A stretch of 10,329 bases of DNA from Actinomycetes bacterium (GCA_021844725.1 JAKBSX010000046.1:1-10329), one strand, 5' to 3'. Counted from the first letter of the stretch, positions 1 to 9,081 are shown. Translations and numbers: made by a program. The notes: generated from the sequence alone by a model not told the origin.

Positions 1-2613
1 TATTCGTTGTTCTATGCGCATCGGATTCCATGGAAGGTCATAGCTCATCACGCTGTCAAGGGCTTGTAGATCTAAACCTTCTGACGCGGCGTCCGTCGCA
101 ATCAGTACACGCACCTTGCCATTCTTCACACGATTCTCCACTGTCGCCTTGTCGACTTGCACCCATTCTGTTCCATTCCATAATTCACCTCCGCTACCGT
201 GATACTTAGCAAGTCCTTGGCCATACTCGTCAATGAGACTATCGGCCAGATCGTCAACCGTATCTTTGAACTGACTGAATACCAACAACCCTTTACGACT
301 GGTGACAATGTGGCGAATGGCAGTTGTGATATGCGTCCTCTTTGAGTCAACGTCCAATTCTTTCAATGCGACTAAACGCAAGAGGAGATCTTCCAGTTTG
401 TCCTTTTCCAATTCCGCTACCCTTCGCACTTCGTCGACATCTATTCCTGTCATGCGAATCTCAAGAGCATCCTCATACCCTTCGAGCTCGACATCCCATT
501 CAGACTCACCAGATTTTTCACTTGCGAGAGACTGAATTGCTTGTTTTCCAAACAAATGGTATATGCCGCCTTGTTCCCATTCATTGAGTGCCAAATTCAC
601 ACGGTCAAGTCTGCGTCCCAAACTCTTCCTTAATGCCGCCCAACTGGATGCTGCCCGCTTCGCATATATTGTCAAGACGAACCCTACATTGTTTCTAGAA
701 AGTCCAGTGCGCGAATACATCTGGTAGAAAGGCCTTAGGTACTCATCACGAACATCATCGTAGAGTGTTGCCTCTTCAGCCGATAAATCCACTTCAAGTG
801 GTTCTTCCAAGACCCTAGTTGGTATGCGGATATGGATTATTCCAAGGTCACGATACTTGCGTAAAAGACTCCTCGTGGTCCTACAAGTGAGTTGATATAT
901 CGGACTCATTCGATATAGCGCTATTCGCAGTAATTTCAGCTCAGGATCAGATAAGTCGTAAACACTGTGCGCTGCACGAGTCCTTATGATGTTAAGCGCC
1001 TTATTGAATGCGATTTCAGGATCTAGGAGTCCACGAGCTTCGCTAAAGAAGCGCACTCCAGATTTCAAATCCTCATTCATATCCTCTACGTTGAGACCAA
1101 ATCGATCAAGATAGAAATTTTCACTTTCTGCAGCCAGATCGAAAAGGCGATTCCAGTCAGGTTCCTTCTCACTTAACGAGTTTACGAAGTCACTGAATTT
1201 GTCTCTGTCTCGCCAGTTAAGAGGTAGGCCCAGCGGCGAGAGAAGATCGAATAGCTCAAATAATCCCAGCTGGACTGGAGTTGCGGTCAACAGTAGCATT
1301 GCATTTGTTCTCTCAGAAAGGGCGTCAAGAGCAACGAGCAGTTTGTTCTGCCTATACCTGTTTCCTACTTTACGACTCCTCGCACGATGAGCTTCGTCAA
1401 GTATTACGATGTCCCACGATGTTGATTTAATATCCTCGATCCATTCGGTGCGCATTGCAATGGATCTACTGACGAGGACAATGTGTGGTTCTGTGCCAGG
1501 CAGGTAGTCGAAAATTTTTTCAGAAGCAGGTTGTTCCCGCTTTCCGTAGTCATCTTTCCATCGCCCGTTCTCCAATTTCCATGATGGAAGCTGGAATTTC
1601 TCCCAAAGTTCCTGGTGCCATTGATCCATGACATTCTTAGGCGCTAAGATCAGTACCTTACCGGCATGCCCTGTCGATGCCATTGTCGATACAAACATTC
1701 CGGCTTCTATCGTTTTGCCAAGACCTACCTCATCTGCGAGAAGAAATCGAGTTGGCTGTCTGGATAGAATTCTGTGGTGGATGTGTATTTGATGGGGAAG
1801 AGGGCTCACAAGCGTGCCTACGAATGGATCGCGCAATTCAGGCGGAACCTTATCTTGAATCGCAAGAAAGAGAAGTTCTGGTGTCCATAAGTTGGAGACC
1901 TGTGAACTTCTTGGTGGCAAGGAAAAAGATTCCTCTTCGGCTATCACAAATTTGGCATTCTCCACTGCTTGTTCTACAGACATAACATTAATGCCAGGCA
2001 AATTTCCATTCCATACTTTATCGAACCAGTTAGATGCATCCGCGCAGCGATATGGATCGTCCAGGCTACTATGGACGTCAACCCGTTCTATGCTTCTGGT
2101 ATATCCTGCTACGGTTTCGTTCCAACTTCCTGAAAGAAGCGCCTGATGGCCACATTCATCGCTAAAAATGGCCACTTTCTCGTGGTACACTCCCTTGGTG
2201 TTAGTAACCACAACCTTCCACTCCAAGATCCCTTTATCTAGTAGGGTTGCAAGGATTCGAGCTGCCCATTCTGATTCCCTTCCCGGGCTGGGCCCATTTC
2301 GTAGACCATCGTGAAGATTTGAAACAATGTAAGCTTCGCGATGTCTAATGGCCTCCACGTCAGTCCTGCCGAGGCGATTGCCAGATAACCATCTGATTAT
2401 GCCCTTTCCCGGATTCCTCTCGAGAAAATCAGCCAATGCAGTGCGATAGAGCGCAAGTGTCGCGCTTTGTACATCACCCGTTGAACGTCGGATTGAAATG
2501 GCGTGTTCAAGCATCGGTGTCAGTAAATCTGTTAAAATGTCATCCTTTGGTGAATGATATACACGTGCAACCTCAACATCTGCGAAGCACTTCAAATCCT
2601 CACCTGACCGCAT
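1..2613 (-). CDS. PLD-like nuclease / SNF2-type DEAH helicase fusion, C-terminus cut off by window edge
   Basis: The frame is open from an ATG at 2613 to base 1, giving 871 residues with no stop, so the 3' end lies outside the window. The N-terminal part (about residues 20-210) carries one phospholipase-D-type motif: H144-E-K146, then D152 and GSWNET, as in PLD nucleases that act as dimers. The helicase follows. It has a HQ motif near 275, Walker A DEVGLGKT with Lys300, DEAH at 406-409, TAT at 443-445 and motif V ATDAASEGLDLQ around 839-850. Sequence ends at PMRIEQRI, so the rest of motif VI (normally QRxGR) is just missing. All visible catalytic residues are intact. An in-frame TAG lies three codons upstream of the ATG (2622-2620), so the start cannot be much earlier. 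A GAGG sits only 3 bases upstream. The start overlaps the methylase stop by 14 bases, implying coupled translation. Role (inference): ATP-driven DNA translocation with nucleolytic attack in an anti-phage complex. Family relatives run to about 1000 residues or more. Confidence 0.93.
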   Translation of the reverse strand, partial: MRSGEDLKCFADVEVARVYHSPKDDILTDLLTPMLEHAISIRRSTGDVQSATLALYRTALADFLERNPGKGIIRWLSGNRLGRTDVEAIRHREAYIVSNLHDGLRNGPSPGRESEWAARILATLLDKGILEWKVVVTNTKGVYHEKVAIFSDECGHQALLSGSWNETVAGYTRSIERVDVHSSLDDPYRCADASNWFDKVWNGNLPGINVMSVEQAVENAKFVIAEEESFSLPPRSSQVSNLWTPELLFLAIQDKVPPELRDPFVGTLVSPLPHQIHIHHRILSRQPTRFLLADEVGLGKTIEAGMFVSTMASTGHAGKVLILAPKNVMDQWHQELWEKFQLPSWKLENGRWKDDYGKREQPASEKIFDYLPGTEPHIVLVSRSIAMRTEWIEDIKSTSWDIVILDEAHRARSRKVGNRYRQNKLLVALDALSERTNAMLLLTATPVQLGLFELFDLLSPLGLPLNWRDRDKFSDFVNSLSEKEPDWNRLFDLAAESENFYLDRFGLNVEDMNEDLKSGVRFFSEARGLLDPEIAFNKALNIIRTRAAHSVYDLSDPELKLLRIALYRMSPIYQLTCRTTRSLLRKYRDLGIIHIRIPTRVLEEPLEVDLSAEEATLYDDVRDEYLRPFYQMYSRTGLSRNNVGFVLTIYAKRAASSWAALRKSLGRRLDRVNLALNEWEQGGIYHLFGKQAIQSLASEKSGESEWDVELEGYEDALEIRMTGIDVDEVRRVAELEKDKLEDLLLRLVALKELDVDSKRTHITTAIRHIVTSRKGLLVFSQFKDTVDDLADSLIDEYGQGLAKYHGSGGELWNGTEWVQVDKATVENRVKNGKVRVLIATDAASEGLDLQALDSVMSYDLPWNPMRIEQRI

Positions 2614-5335
2614 GATCCTCTATGTGTGTCTGACCCGAAGGGGGTCTGAAGTCGCTCGACGATCCAATAACATTGCGGGACATTTTTGTCTCTATGAATT
2701 CATCCGGACCTTCCTTTGAAAGGAAACTGCAGGCATCCAAAAAAGCATCGTCTGCATGAAACCCCTTATTGCGCACCCATCTTCGGAATGCAGATGCATC
2801 GAGTTTACCAAACTGGAGAGCAGCTGCCTGAACCTTGTCCCACACCGTCACATACTCTTCTCTTTCAGGATCCATCCGATTGGTTCTTCGTATTCTTTCT
2901 TCGGGTGTGAGGAAGATAACATTACTTCCTTTCCGTTCAGCAATATGTCCCTGATAAAGCTCAGGAACCCCCACTCCAAGAACCATTCCATATTTCTGCA
3001 GATCGTCGAATTTAGCTTCCCGTGTGCCGTAACCCTCTAATGCATAGAGCACAACCTTGGTTACTGGGTCAAAAGCAGGTGTTCTACCGATCCTGTCTTC
3101 GAAATACCATTCCTGCAATGAAACTCTTGCCTCTTCGAGCGCAATGCGAAGCGGTATTTCATCCCCCTTCGCATCCTTAACAGGCCAACGGCTGCTCACT
3201 ACCCTCAGGCCCTCACCATACGCAGACATAAGAAGGTCAATACGGCTCACATTGGGTGACATCTTTCTGACATTCTGCAATCTAAGTCGGACCTCCTTCC
3301 TCAAGTCTCGGCGAATATCTTCCCACCAAGTGCCACTGGTCCGTGGCACTTTACGTGCTGTCAAGAAGATTGTCTTCTGAACTGCCTGCTTCTCCCTAAT
3401 GTGTAAGCTGTGCTCACTTTCTGTAGAAATAGCGCATGAGGCAGTAATTGTAAAACCAGTCTGCACTATACTCTGTGCAAGAGCATCCCATGCCTCAAGT
3501 TCCTTGTGATTGAACATTATGGTGAGTACGCCACCAGGCTTGAGAACACGCCGTGCCTCTTCCCATGCCTGTGTCATCTTGAATTCATAGTCCTTGGATG
3601 CAAGCTCTTTAATGGCTCCCCTTTTATCGATAGCATCATGGAATCTCGCCGGGTTTGCTACAGCCTCTGAATCCTTATCTGTCAGAGGAACCGCAAACCA
3701 CTCTGGAAACAAGTCTCCAACTGAACGTTTGAGCCACACATAGAAGAAATCAGAAAGCTCAGCATACATTACATTGCCATAGTAGGGCGGGTCTGTAACG
3801 ACGGCATCAACACTCTCTGATGGTATCCACGAGAGATTGCGTGCATCGCCTTTGTGCAATTCAAAAGTACCAGTGGCACCTTGCAGTAACTTGGCAATAT
3901 CGCGATATGCATAAACTATCTGATCCACACCCCATCTGAACAATTGGCCAGCACCATCGAATTCTCCATAGTTCCAACTGAAAGCGAAGTCATGGCGATC
4001 AAACGTGCCACTTATAATTGCTCGCCCAGCATTCAGTCGATTTATTATGGAATTATAGTCAAGTGTCTTGTCCAATGCCAGTGCCAGATACACTCTCACA
4101 GCAATGCGCTTCTCTTCAGGTATCTTGCTATAGTCAAAATCTCTTATTGCTTCAAGGGTTGTCAGATGCACCAGTAGCTGGCGTGGATTAAAACATTGAT
4201 ACCAGTACTTTATTCCATAATTCGCGCTCCTATCAGCTGGACCAATATATCTCTCCTCCATTGGGATGAGTCCTTTGGCTTCCCATTCTGGCCATCTTCT
4301 AAGCAGCTCCGTTCTTGCAGCTTCATATGACTTCAGATCGTCGCCTGTTGATGACCGAAAATGACGACCGCTACGTCCTTTTATTTTGTACATGATGGCA
4401 GCCATTTGTTGACCCATTCGTCCTGCTTGAGCCTCTGATTTGATGTAATCCTCCGGAATGATGTGCTGGCAGCGAATACAAGTGCCGACTCCCCTTGCAA
4501 CGCTGCCTTCTTCAGGGTCGAATCCATTACTTCCCGCTTTCTCGATTACATATTCTGGTGCATTTTGTCCCTCAATACTGCGGGCCCTGAATCCTACTTT
4601 ACCATTACGATCAAGCCACCAATTCGGTGTCAAAGGAGCTTCTAAACCGCAACTTGAACAATGCACTGTTCGAACCCAGACATAAGCAAAAATCTGCTCG
4701 GTCTCACTCTTGGGAAAGAACTTGCCCAGCTTGGTTTCGAGAAAAGTGCATGTGTCATCTCCTGCTTGTTTTATAATGGTGGTGAAGCCTGACCCAAAAC
4801 GGCAAGGAAAATCGATACTAGATATCTGCAATAAGCTCGCAACAGGATTCAACTCCGAGCTCAACACCGACAAGCCAAGCCTTACAGCTTCGAATGGGAT
4901 ACTCCCACCGCCAGAAAACATGTCCAAGACCCTGATATTGTTCGCTCGTGATGACCTATTGATTTCTGAGTGAAATTTTGCCAGAAGTCGTTCTGGAATC
5001 ACATTTGTGAATGCCCGAGGATATCCAAAGCCGCCGTTTACTTGACCATTCGTACGGTTCATCTCATCAATCAAAGCGCGCATTTTTACAGGATCCTTTC
5101 CCTTTGGTATACCAAGGATTTCAAGGAGATCTTGAGCAGTCCAATCATCACTGACAAGACTCCCTGTTATCGCGAAACGCGAAGCTGTCAGTGGTCGTCG
5201 AGCCCACCAGACATGAATGCGATTTAGGGGGGGATGTAATCCGGTGCTATTCTCTCGCTTGCACTCGACACCAACCGCTTCAGTTGGTACTGTATCTCCT
5301 TCCAGAAAAACTGATGACAACTGTTTGGCATCCAT
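2600..5335 (-). CDS. DUF1156 family DNA methyltransferase (probable N6-adenine type)
   Basis: A 911-residue protein opening with the DUF1156 signature (around 23-55: a KREN motif, then HVWWARRPLTASR). The AdoMet-binding motif follows: LDMFSGGGS, with Asp138. The catalytic motif is DPPYYGN (515-521), preceded by VDAVVT. DPPY is typical of methylases acting on exocyclic amino groups. Between them lies a long insert with two CxxC pairs, C226/C229 and C286/C289, probably one zinc site; this region may read the target. The order AdoMet site, long insert, DPPY resembles alpha-class amino-methyltransferases. After DPPY come a helix with WEEARRVLKPGG and a region of about 250 residues typical of the family's C-terminus. 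The ATG shares one base with the upstream stop (TAATG), so translation is likely re-initiated rather than driven by a strong RBS. Role (inference): modifies host DNA so that the neighbouring ATPase and nuclease-helicase spare it. Target sequence unknown. Confidence 0.93.
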   Translation of the reverse strand: MDAKQLSSVFLEGDTVPTEAVGVECKRENSTGLHPPLNRIHVWWARRPLTASRFAITGSLVSDDWTAQDLLEILGIPKGKDPVKMRALIDEMNRTNGQVNGGFGYPRAFTNVIPERLLAKFHSEINRSSRANNIRVLDMFSGGGSIPFEAVRLGLSVLSSELNPVASLLQISSIDFPCRFGSGFTTIIKQAGDDTCTFLETKLGKFFPKSETEQIFAYVWVRTVHCSSCGLEAPLTPNWWLDRNGKVGFRARSIEGQNAPEYVIEKAGSNGFDPEEGSVARGVGTCIRCQHIIPEDYIKSEAQAGRMGQQMAAIMYKIKGRSGRHFRSSTGDDLKSYEAARTELLRRWPEWEAKGLIPMEERYIGPADRSANYGIKYWYQCFNPRQLLVHLTTLEAIRDFDYSKIPEEKRIAVRVYLALALDKTLDYNSIINRLNAGRAIISGTFDRHDFAFSWNYGEFDGAGQLFRWGVDQIVYAYRDIAKLLQGATGTFELHKGDARNLSWIPSESVDAVVTDPPYYGNVMYAELSDFFYVWLKRSVGDLFPEWFAVPLTDKDSEAVANPARFHDAIDKRGAIKELASKDYEFKMTQAWEEARRVLKPGGVLTIMFNHKELEAWDALAQSIVQTGFTITASCAISTESEHSLHIREKQAVQKTIFLTARKVPRTSGTWWEDIRRDLRKEVRLRLQNVRKMSPNVSRIDLLMSAYGEGLRVVSSRWPVKDAKGDEIPLRIALEEARVSLQEWYFEDRIGRTPAFDPVTKVVLYALEGYGTREAKFDDLQKYGMVLGVGVPELYQGHIAERKGSNVIFLTPEERIRRTNRMDPEREEYVTVWDKVQAAALQFGKLDASAFRRWVRNKGFHADDAFLDACSFLSKEGPDEFIETKMSRNVIGSSSDFRPPSGQTHIEDHAVR

Positions 5336-5820
5336 TAGCCAACCACTTCACCGAGGTTTGCCAGAGCGCTGGCAAGTTTGGTTTCGTTTCCATAGCGTCC
5401 AGCGCGGAGAAGATATGAATACCACAAATATGCCTCTTCTTCTTCGAACAATCGGACTGCTCGTGAAATCCTTTCTACTTGACGCGATGAGTCTGTCCTT
5501 TTTGACAGTTTAAATGCTATTGCTAGTCGATAACCTTCCGTCTCTGGAATATGGAAAGGCTGCTTCCTGCATGCGATGGCTGAAGCTTTATGGCCAGATC
5601 TGCTAACACAATCCACAACGACAGGTAGTAGTATGTCTGCCTTCCAACCGACGACCTGTGTAAATTCCCGAGGTCCTTTCTCATGTGCTTCAGATTGAAT
5701 TGATTCGCTTCTCTGGCCGAGTCTCCATCCTTTACGTCCGGCTACGCTTATTGGGGCAAGATTCCAGTTTCTAGGGCGTAATGAATATGTGTTTCCTATT
5801 TTTCTTTTGTGCTCAATCAC
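5335..5820 (-). CDS. Small conserved protein of the DUF499/DUF1156 operon, function unknown
   Basis: A 161-residue soluble protein; no membrane segment or signal peptide is visible. It starts with GTG inside the end of the ATPase gene (GTGA, 4-base overlap) behind a good ribosome site (GAGGTGA), and its stop shares a base with the methylase ATG. That embedding argues strongly that it is a real gene. The N-terminal third is basic (HKRK at 4-7, RPR at 15-17, GRKGWR at 28-33), and the middle looks like alternating strands (ADILLPVVVD, 61-70). The C-terminal half has PFHIPETEGYRLAIAF (88-103), then RISRAVRLFEEEEAYLWYS (117-135), which is largely helical and acidic. From memory, short proteins with a PF.LPE..G.RL...F and EEAYYW pattern recur beside DUF1156 methylases, and DUF7680 may be the database name, but I am not certain. 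It is not obviously DUF3780, the small partner in some related operons. Likely an adaptor or nucleic-acid-binding subunit (inference). Confidence 0.85.
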   Translation of the reverse strand: MIEHKRKIGNTYSLRPRNWNLAPISVAGRKGWRLGQRSESIQSEAHEKGPREFTQVVGWKADILLPVVVDCVSRSGHKASAIACRKQPFHIPETEGYRLAIAFKLSKRTDSSRQVERISRAVRLFEEEEAYLWYSYLLRAGRYGNETKLASALANLGEVVG

Positions 5821-8800
5821 TGTTTCACCTCGGGGCGCATTTTGAAATTAGTCTTGATCTTTTCGGATCCTGGAATTGTGAGAGGCTTAAGAACATCCTC
5901 TATGGCTTTTGGACCCAGCGCATCCTTTATGTGAATAAGTAACTGAGCTCGCGCATTGCCTGTCGCGTTCCCGGACACAATCTTTGAAAGGAGCGATTCT
6001 GCCGAGTTTTTGAGCAACGGCCAGAATGCTCCAGGTGGTGCACCACGGATCACTGCGTTTTCTTTTGATGTGGCATCGCGTCCATCGATGCTGAGATATA
6101 CTTCCGAAAGCTCTGCTGATGCACGCGCCCCACCGAACATTGGAATAATTCTCAGGAGGAGGCTGACATCTGCTGCCTTGGTGAGTTCAAGTGAGATCTC
6201 CTTGACTGTTGCGTCCCGTTTGCGAAGTTCTTCTGCGACAATGGCTGGAACATTACTCAATATTTCATCTCGGCGCGTAATTTCGCAAATACACTCGTCT
6301 TCATTTCGACCGCAGGTGGGGCATTTGCGTTTTATTTGGGGTGCTGACGCACTGCAGGTACATTCGCCAAGAGGTCTGCCACACCCATCATGGTATTCCT
6401 CAAGGAGTTCCTGGTATCGATTGCTTCCATGTATAACAACTTCTGAGTCTTCATGTATGATGGGATTATCGGAGACAAGGGATGTGAACAATCGCCTCCC
6501 ACTGACTATTGCAAGGGCACCTGATTTGACACCATCTTCTATGCTTCTCCGAACAACTTCTTTTGGAGAAAGAAAGGGCAATGATGTATCTTCGTAAAAC
6601 ACGTTCTCGAGATCCTTGAATTTGAGGGAGTCCTTTCCATGATCGGAATCAGTGTGGAAGATGTGTGCGCTTATCCAACTTGGGCTCAATGGGGTTTCCT
6701 CCCTTAGCTTCTGTTCGTCTTGAAGCCTTCGTTGGACAATTGACAGTACCCTGCTGTCGCCAGCCTTCCACGTGTCTGTATCAATACCTATGTCTCTTTC
6801 CGTGATGCCCAAGGATTTGGGCTGAAGAATCGGTTTATGATATCCGCCCTCGGCGCTGGGATAGAACATCAGGCGATAAGTCATTCCGGTCCTCAGAATC
6901 GCTAGCCCCTCAGCCTTTGCTCGATCTTCCTCAAGTTTTCTCTTCTGTTCTTCGGTAAGGCTCCCTAGTATCATGGTGTCTCGACGCACTGATTCAATTG
7001 CACGCACTCGCCTAATGGAGTTGAATAATTTATCGTGCTCGGATGCAACAGGAGCAAGGAAAACAAGCGCATTCTTGTTTCGGCGCGGCTCCCCAGCCTG
7101 GTTCTTTTTTTCAAACAGTCGGCGTGTATCTAATCCAGGCTCTTCTGAATCTTGCCACCAAGGTTGTAATGGAAGCAAAACGACAAGTTGAAGCTTCGGT
7201 CGATCTTCTATCTCTTCCGGCGTAGTAGGCCAGAATTTCAAGGAGAATACCGATGAACCTTTGAGAATCTGACCTTCAAGCCTAGCTCTAATAGTGCTCT
7301 CAACTTCATGGTCAGGAACGTGCTGAGCTTTTTCATCGATATAGCGATTCAGGTTTACCTCGCCGCGGAATATCAGTTTCTCTTGTGTCTTCTCTATATG
7401 ATATGAAGTCTCGAGAATGCCATCAGAGAGAGCCTGTCTTGCTCGGACCTCATCATCTCCGGGCACAAGTGCATCAAGAAGAATCTCTGTCTCCGCCGCA
7501 CCTACGAGAGGATCCCCCAAGCCTCTATGAGTTACGAGGACGCTTTCTAGAAGAATAGAAGATGCAAGGCGTGTGCCAAGGCGTCCTCCGAATGTATCAT
7601 CAATTATTCCGGCGCGGGATCTTCTCCCTGAGCTATCAACGAACTCTGTCACCAATGCGTTGTCTATTCTAACGTCATCGAATACTCGTTTTGAGAGCTC
7701 TTCTCTGATGTCTGGCCCATTTGGGTCGATATGGAATGGATGTAGGATTGCTTCTTTTCCGCCTGTTTCATGAAGTCTATGCACAGCTAGAATTGTAATC
7801 AGTAATGCACCTCGGGTCTGCATGAATTTTGGAGCTTGCCCAAGCTTGTCTCTCAACAGTGTAATAAACTTTGGATGGAAAGGATATGTCTTCTGCAATT
7901 TCTGCTGGAAATCATTTGATGAGGCTGAAACAGGAAGCGCAGCCCGAATACCAGGGCTAGCATAGTAACGGGCATATTCTTCGGCAGTCTTTTGAGCCGA
8001 ACTTGGATCTATTTCTTTAAAGATGCGGCGCTTAAGGATGTTCACAAGCTCTTCATCATCCCTCACAGGCGTAATCGGTTCGGCCTTCCGTAATAAGATC
8101 TGTGCCGTCAATCCAACTTCTCGTTTGGCGTGGCTTTCGAGCTCAGCCTTATCCGTCTTCTTACCGCGTGTTATCTTTTGAATTGTCGCCTTATGTTCAG
8201 GTTCAAACTCTTCTGGCAACTGTGACACGACCATTGCGGTGTTGGTGAGTTGATCCACAACCTCTTCAAGATCCTGTAAGAACACTCTTGTCTGGACTGC
8301 AAGACTACTGTCTCCGACTATGACTGCTGAAGCACGAATCAGGTAGTTTGTCAGCTCGTCAATCAGTATGAGAATGGGTTTGTTTTGTAGAAGTTGGCGC
8401 AAATTCTCCTTTGGTGGTGCTTGGAGAGCATCGTCGAATTCGGTCATCGTTTCGGGATTTCCAAGCTGCTTGGCAATTTCACCCCATAGGGTACGCGGTG
8501 CTTGCTTACCACCCGCAGGCGAACTCTGAGTGAGCACAACAATTTTGATTTCTGGAATGTCGATGTCCTTTAAGAAGACTCTTGCCTCGCTTTCTTTGGC
8601 TCGGCCACCCAATCTGGCTAGGTGGTAAAGTGCTGCTAAAACATGGGATTTCCCTCCACCAAGCGCGGTTCCCAAGAGATAGATCCCTTTCGAATGGGGA
8701 TTCACTCCTGTAATCCGCTCCAGTATCTGTCTAGGTATAGTCATTAACGTGGCAGTTGGGTAGGTTATGCTGAAGAAATTCCTCGAATCGCCATATATTG

Positions 8801-8927
8801 ACTTTTCACCCAACGAACCTGATATTAAATCGAGGTCTACTGCCAATGCATTGATACCTACATTCTCCCCTAACACGTCCGGCCGCGCCTTACAAGCATC
8901 AAGCAACGATTCCAGGTTTATCACCAC
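5817..8927 (-). CDS. DUF499 family P-loop ATPase of a defence module
   Basis: A 1036-residue protein, first gene of the minus-strand block. Walker A is LGGGKSH with Lys93, preceded by YLLGTA, a form characteristic of DUF499. A family motif TLWGEIA (146-152) follows. Walker B is ILILIDELTNYL with Asp190-Glu191. Another family motif, QTRGALL, starts at 370. A cysteine cluster lies at 849-881: seven cysteines in two copies of C-G-R-x3-E-C-x-C joined by CPTC, probably a zinc-binding module. The C-terminal ~150 residues form a separate domain. The start is GTG at 8927, backed by AAAGGA 6 bases upstream; an in-frame TAG at 8948-8946 limits any extension, and a second GTG follows directly as an alternative. 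The protein begins straight before the ATPase, so the N-terminal Swt1-type HEPN domain of some relatives is absent. DUF499 has been linked to BrxC/PglY of BREX. Role (inference): energy-using core that couples DNA recognition to the methylase and nuclease-helicase. Confidence 0.93.
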   Translation of the reverse strand: MVINLESLLDACKARPDVLGENVGINALAVDLDLISGSLGEKSIYGDSRNFFSITYPTATLMTIPRQILERITGVNPHSKGIYLLGTALGGGKSHVLAALYHLARLGGRAKESEARVFLKDIDIPEIKIVVLTQSSPAGGKQAPRTLWGEIAKQLGNPETMTEFDDALQAPPKENLRQLLQNKPILILIDELTNYLIRASAVIVGDSSLAVQTRVFLQDLEEVVDQLTNTAMVVSQLPEEFEPEHKATIQKITRGKKTDKAELESHAKREVGLTAQILLRKAEPITPVRDDEELVNILKRRIFKEIDPSSAQKTAEEYARYYASPGIRAALPVSASSNDFQQKLQKTYPFHPKFITLLRDKLGQAPKFMQTRGALLITILAVHRLHETGGKEAILHPFHIDPNGPDIREELSKRVFDDVRIDNALVTEFVDSSGRRSRAGIIDDTFGGRLGTRLASSILLESVLVTHRGLGDPLVGAAETEILLDALVPGDDEVRARQALSDGILETSYHIEKTQEKLIFRGEVNLNRYIDEKAQHVPDHEVESTIRARLEGQILKGSSVFSLKFWPTTPEEIEDRPKLQLVVLLPLQPWWQDSEEPGLDTRRLFEKKNQAGEPRRNKNALVFLAPVASEHDKLFNSIRRVRAIESVRRDTMILGSLTEEQKRKLEEDRAKAEGLAILRTGMTYRLMFYPSAEGGYHKPILQPKSLGITERDIGIDTDTWKAGDSRVLSIVQRRLQDEQKLREETPLSPSWISAHIFHTDSDHGKDSLKFKDLENVFYEDTSLPFLSPKEVVRRSIEDGVKSGALAIVSGRRLFTSLVSDNPIIHEDSEVVIHGSNRYQELLEEYHDGCGRPLGECTCSASAPQIKRKCPTCGRNEDECICEITRRDEILSNVPAIVAEELRKRDATVKEISLELTKAADVSLLLRIIPMFGGARASAELSEVYLSIDGRDATSKENAVIRGAPPGAFWPLLKNSAESLLSKIVSGNATGNARAQLLIHIKDALGPKAIEDVLKPLTIPGSEKIKTNFKMRPEVKQ
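5825..5831 (-). promoter_or_regulatory. Ribosome binding site for the small protein
   Basis: On the minus strand GAGGTGA lies inside the last codons of the ATPase gene, 5 bases before the GTG at 5820 (7 bases counting from GAGG). It matches the core of the Shine-Dalgarno consensus. It supports the GTG start and the 4-base GTGA overlap. Confidence 0.7.
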
Positions 8928-8933
8928 TCTACA

Positions 8934-8939
8934 TCCTTT
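8934..8939 (-). promoter_or_regulatory. Ribosome binding site for the DUF499 ATPase
   Basis: AAAGGA on the minus strand, 6 bases before the GTG at 8927 and 9 before the second GTG. The spacing favours the first GTG. It is the only Shine-Dalgarno-like site at the head of the operon. Confidence 0.65.
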
Positions 8940-9055
8940 CAGGCGCTATATCGCATGGGACAATAAAGCTTGTTGAAGCGGATAGGGCTTTGACTAAAAT
9001 GGAACAAATTGCCACGAATAATCAGTCCTTAGGCATGAGTTATACGACCAGCGAT

Positions 9056-9081
9056 GCAATGGCATTGCCTGCCGAAGGCAG
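9056..9081. repeat. Two abutting inverted repeats
   Basis: GCAATG-g-CATTGC (9056-9068) is a perfect 6-base inverted repeat with a single central base. Immediately next to it CTGCC-gaa-GGCAG (9069-9081) is a perfect 5-base inverted repeat with a 3-base loop. They lie near the middle of the divergent region, where an operator controlling both sides would fit. Short palindromes also occur by chance, so function is unproven. An alternative pairing of ATTGCC (9064-9069) with GGCAGT (9077-9082), including one G-T pair, would give a larger-loop hairpin in RNA. Confidence 0.45.

Noticed and set aside
5956..6597. 213-codon open frame on the plus strand
   Set aside because: It lies fully antisense to the DUF499 ATPase, has no recognisable motif or ribosome site, and its composition reads as a shadow of the conserved gene.
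1..8927. Classical DISARM or BREX system
   Set aside because: No DUF1998 protein, no separate drmA-type helicase, no PglZ phosphatase and no Lon-like protease are present in the window. Only the overall logic is shared.
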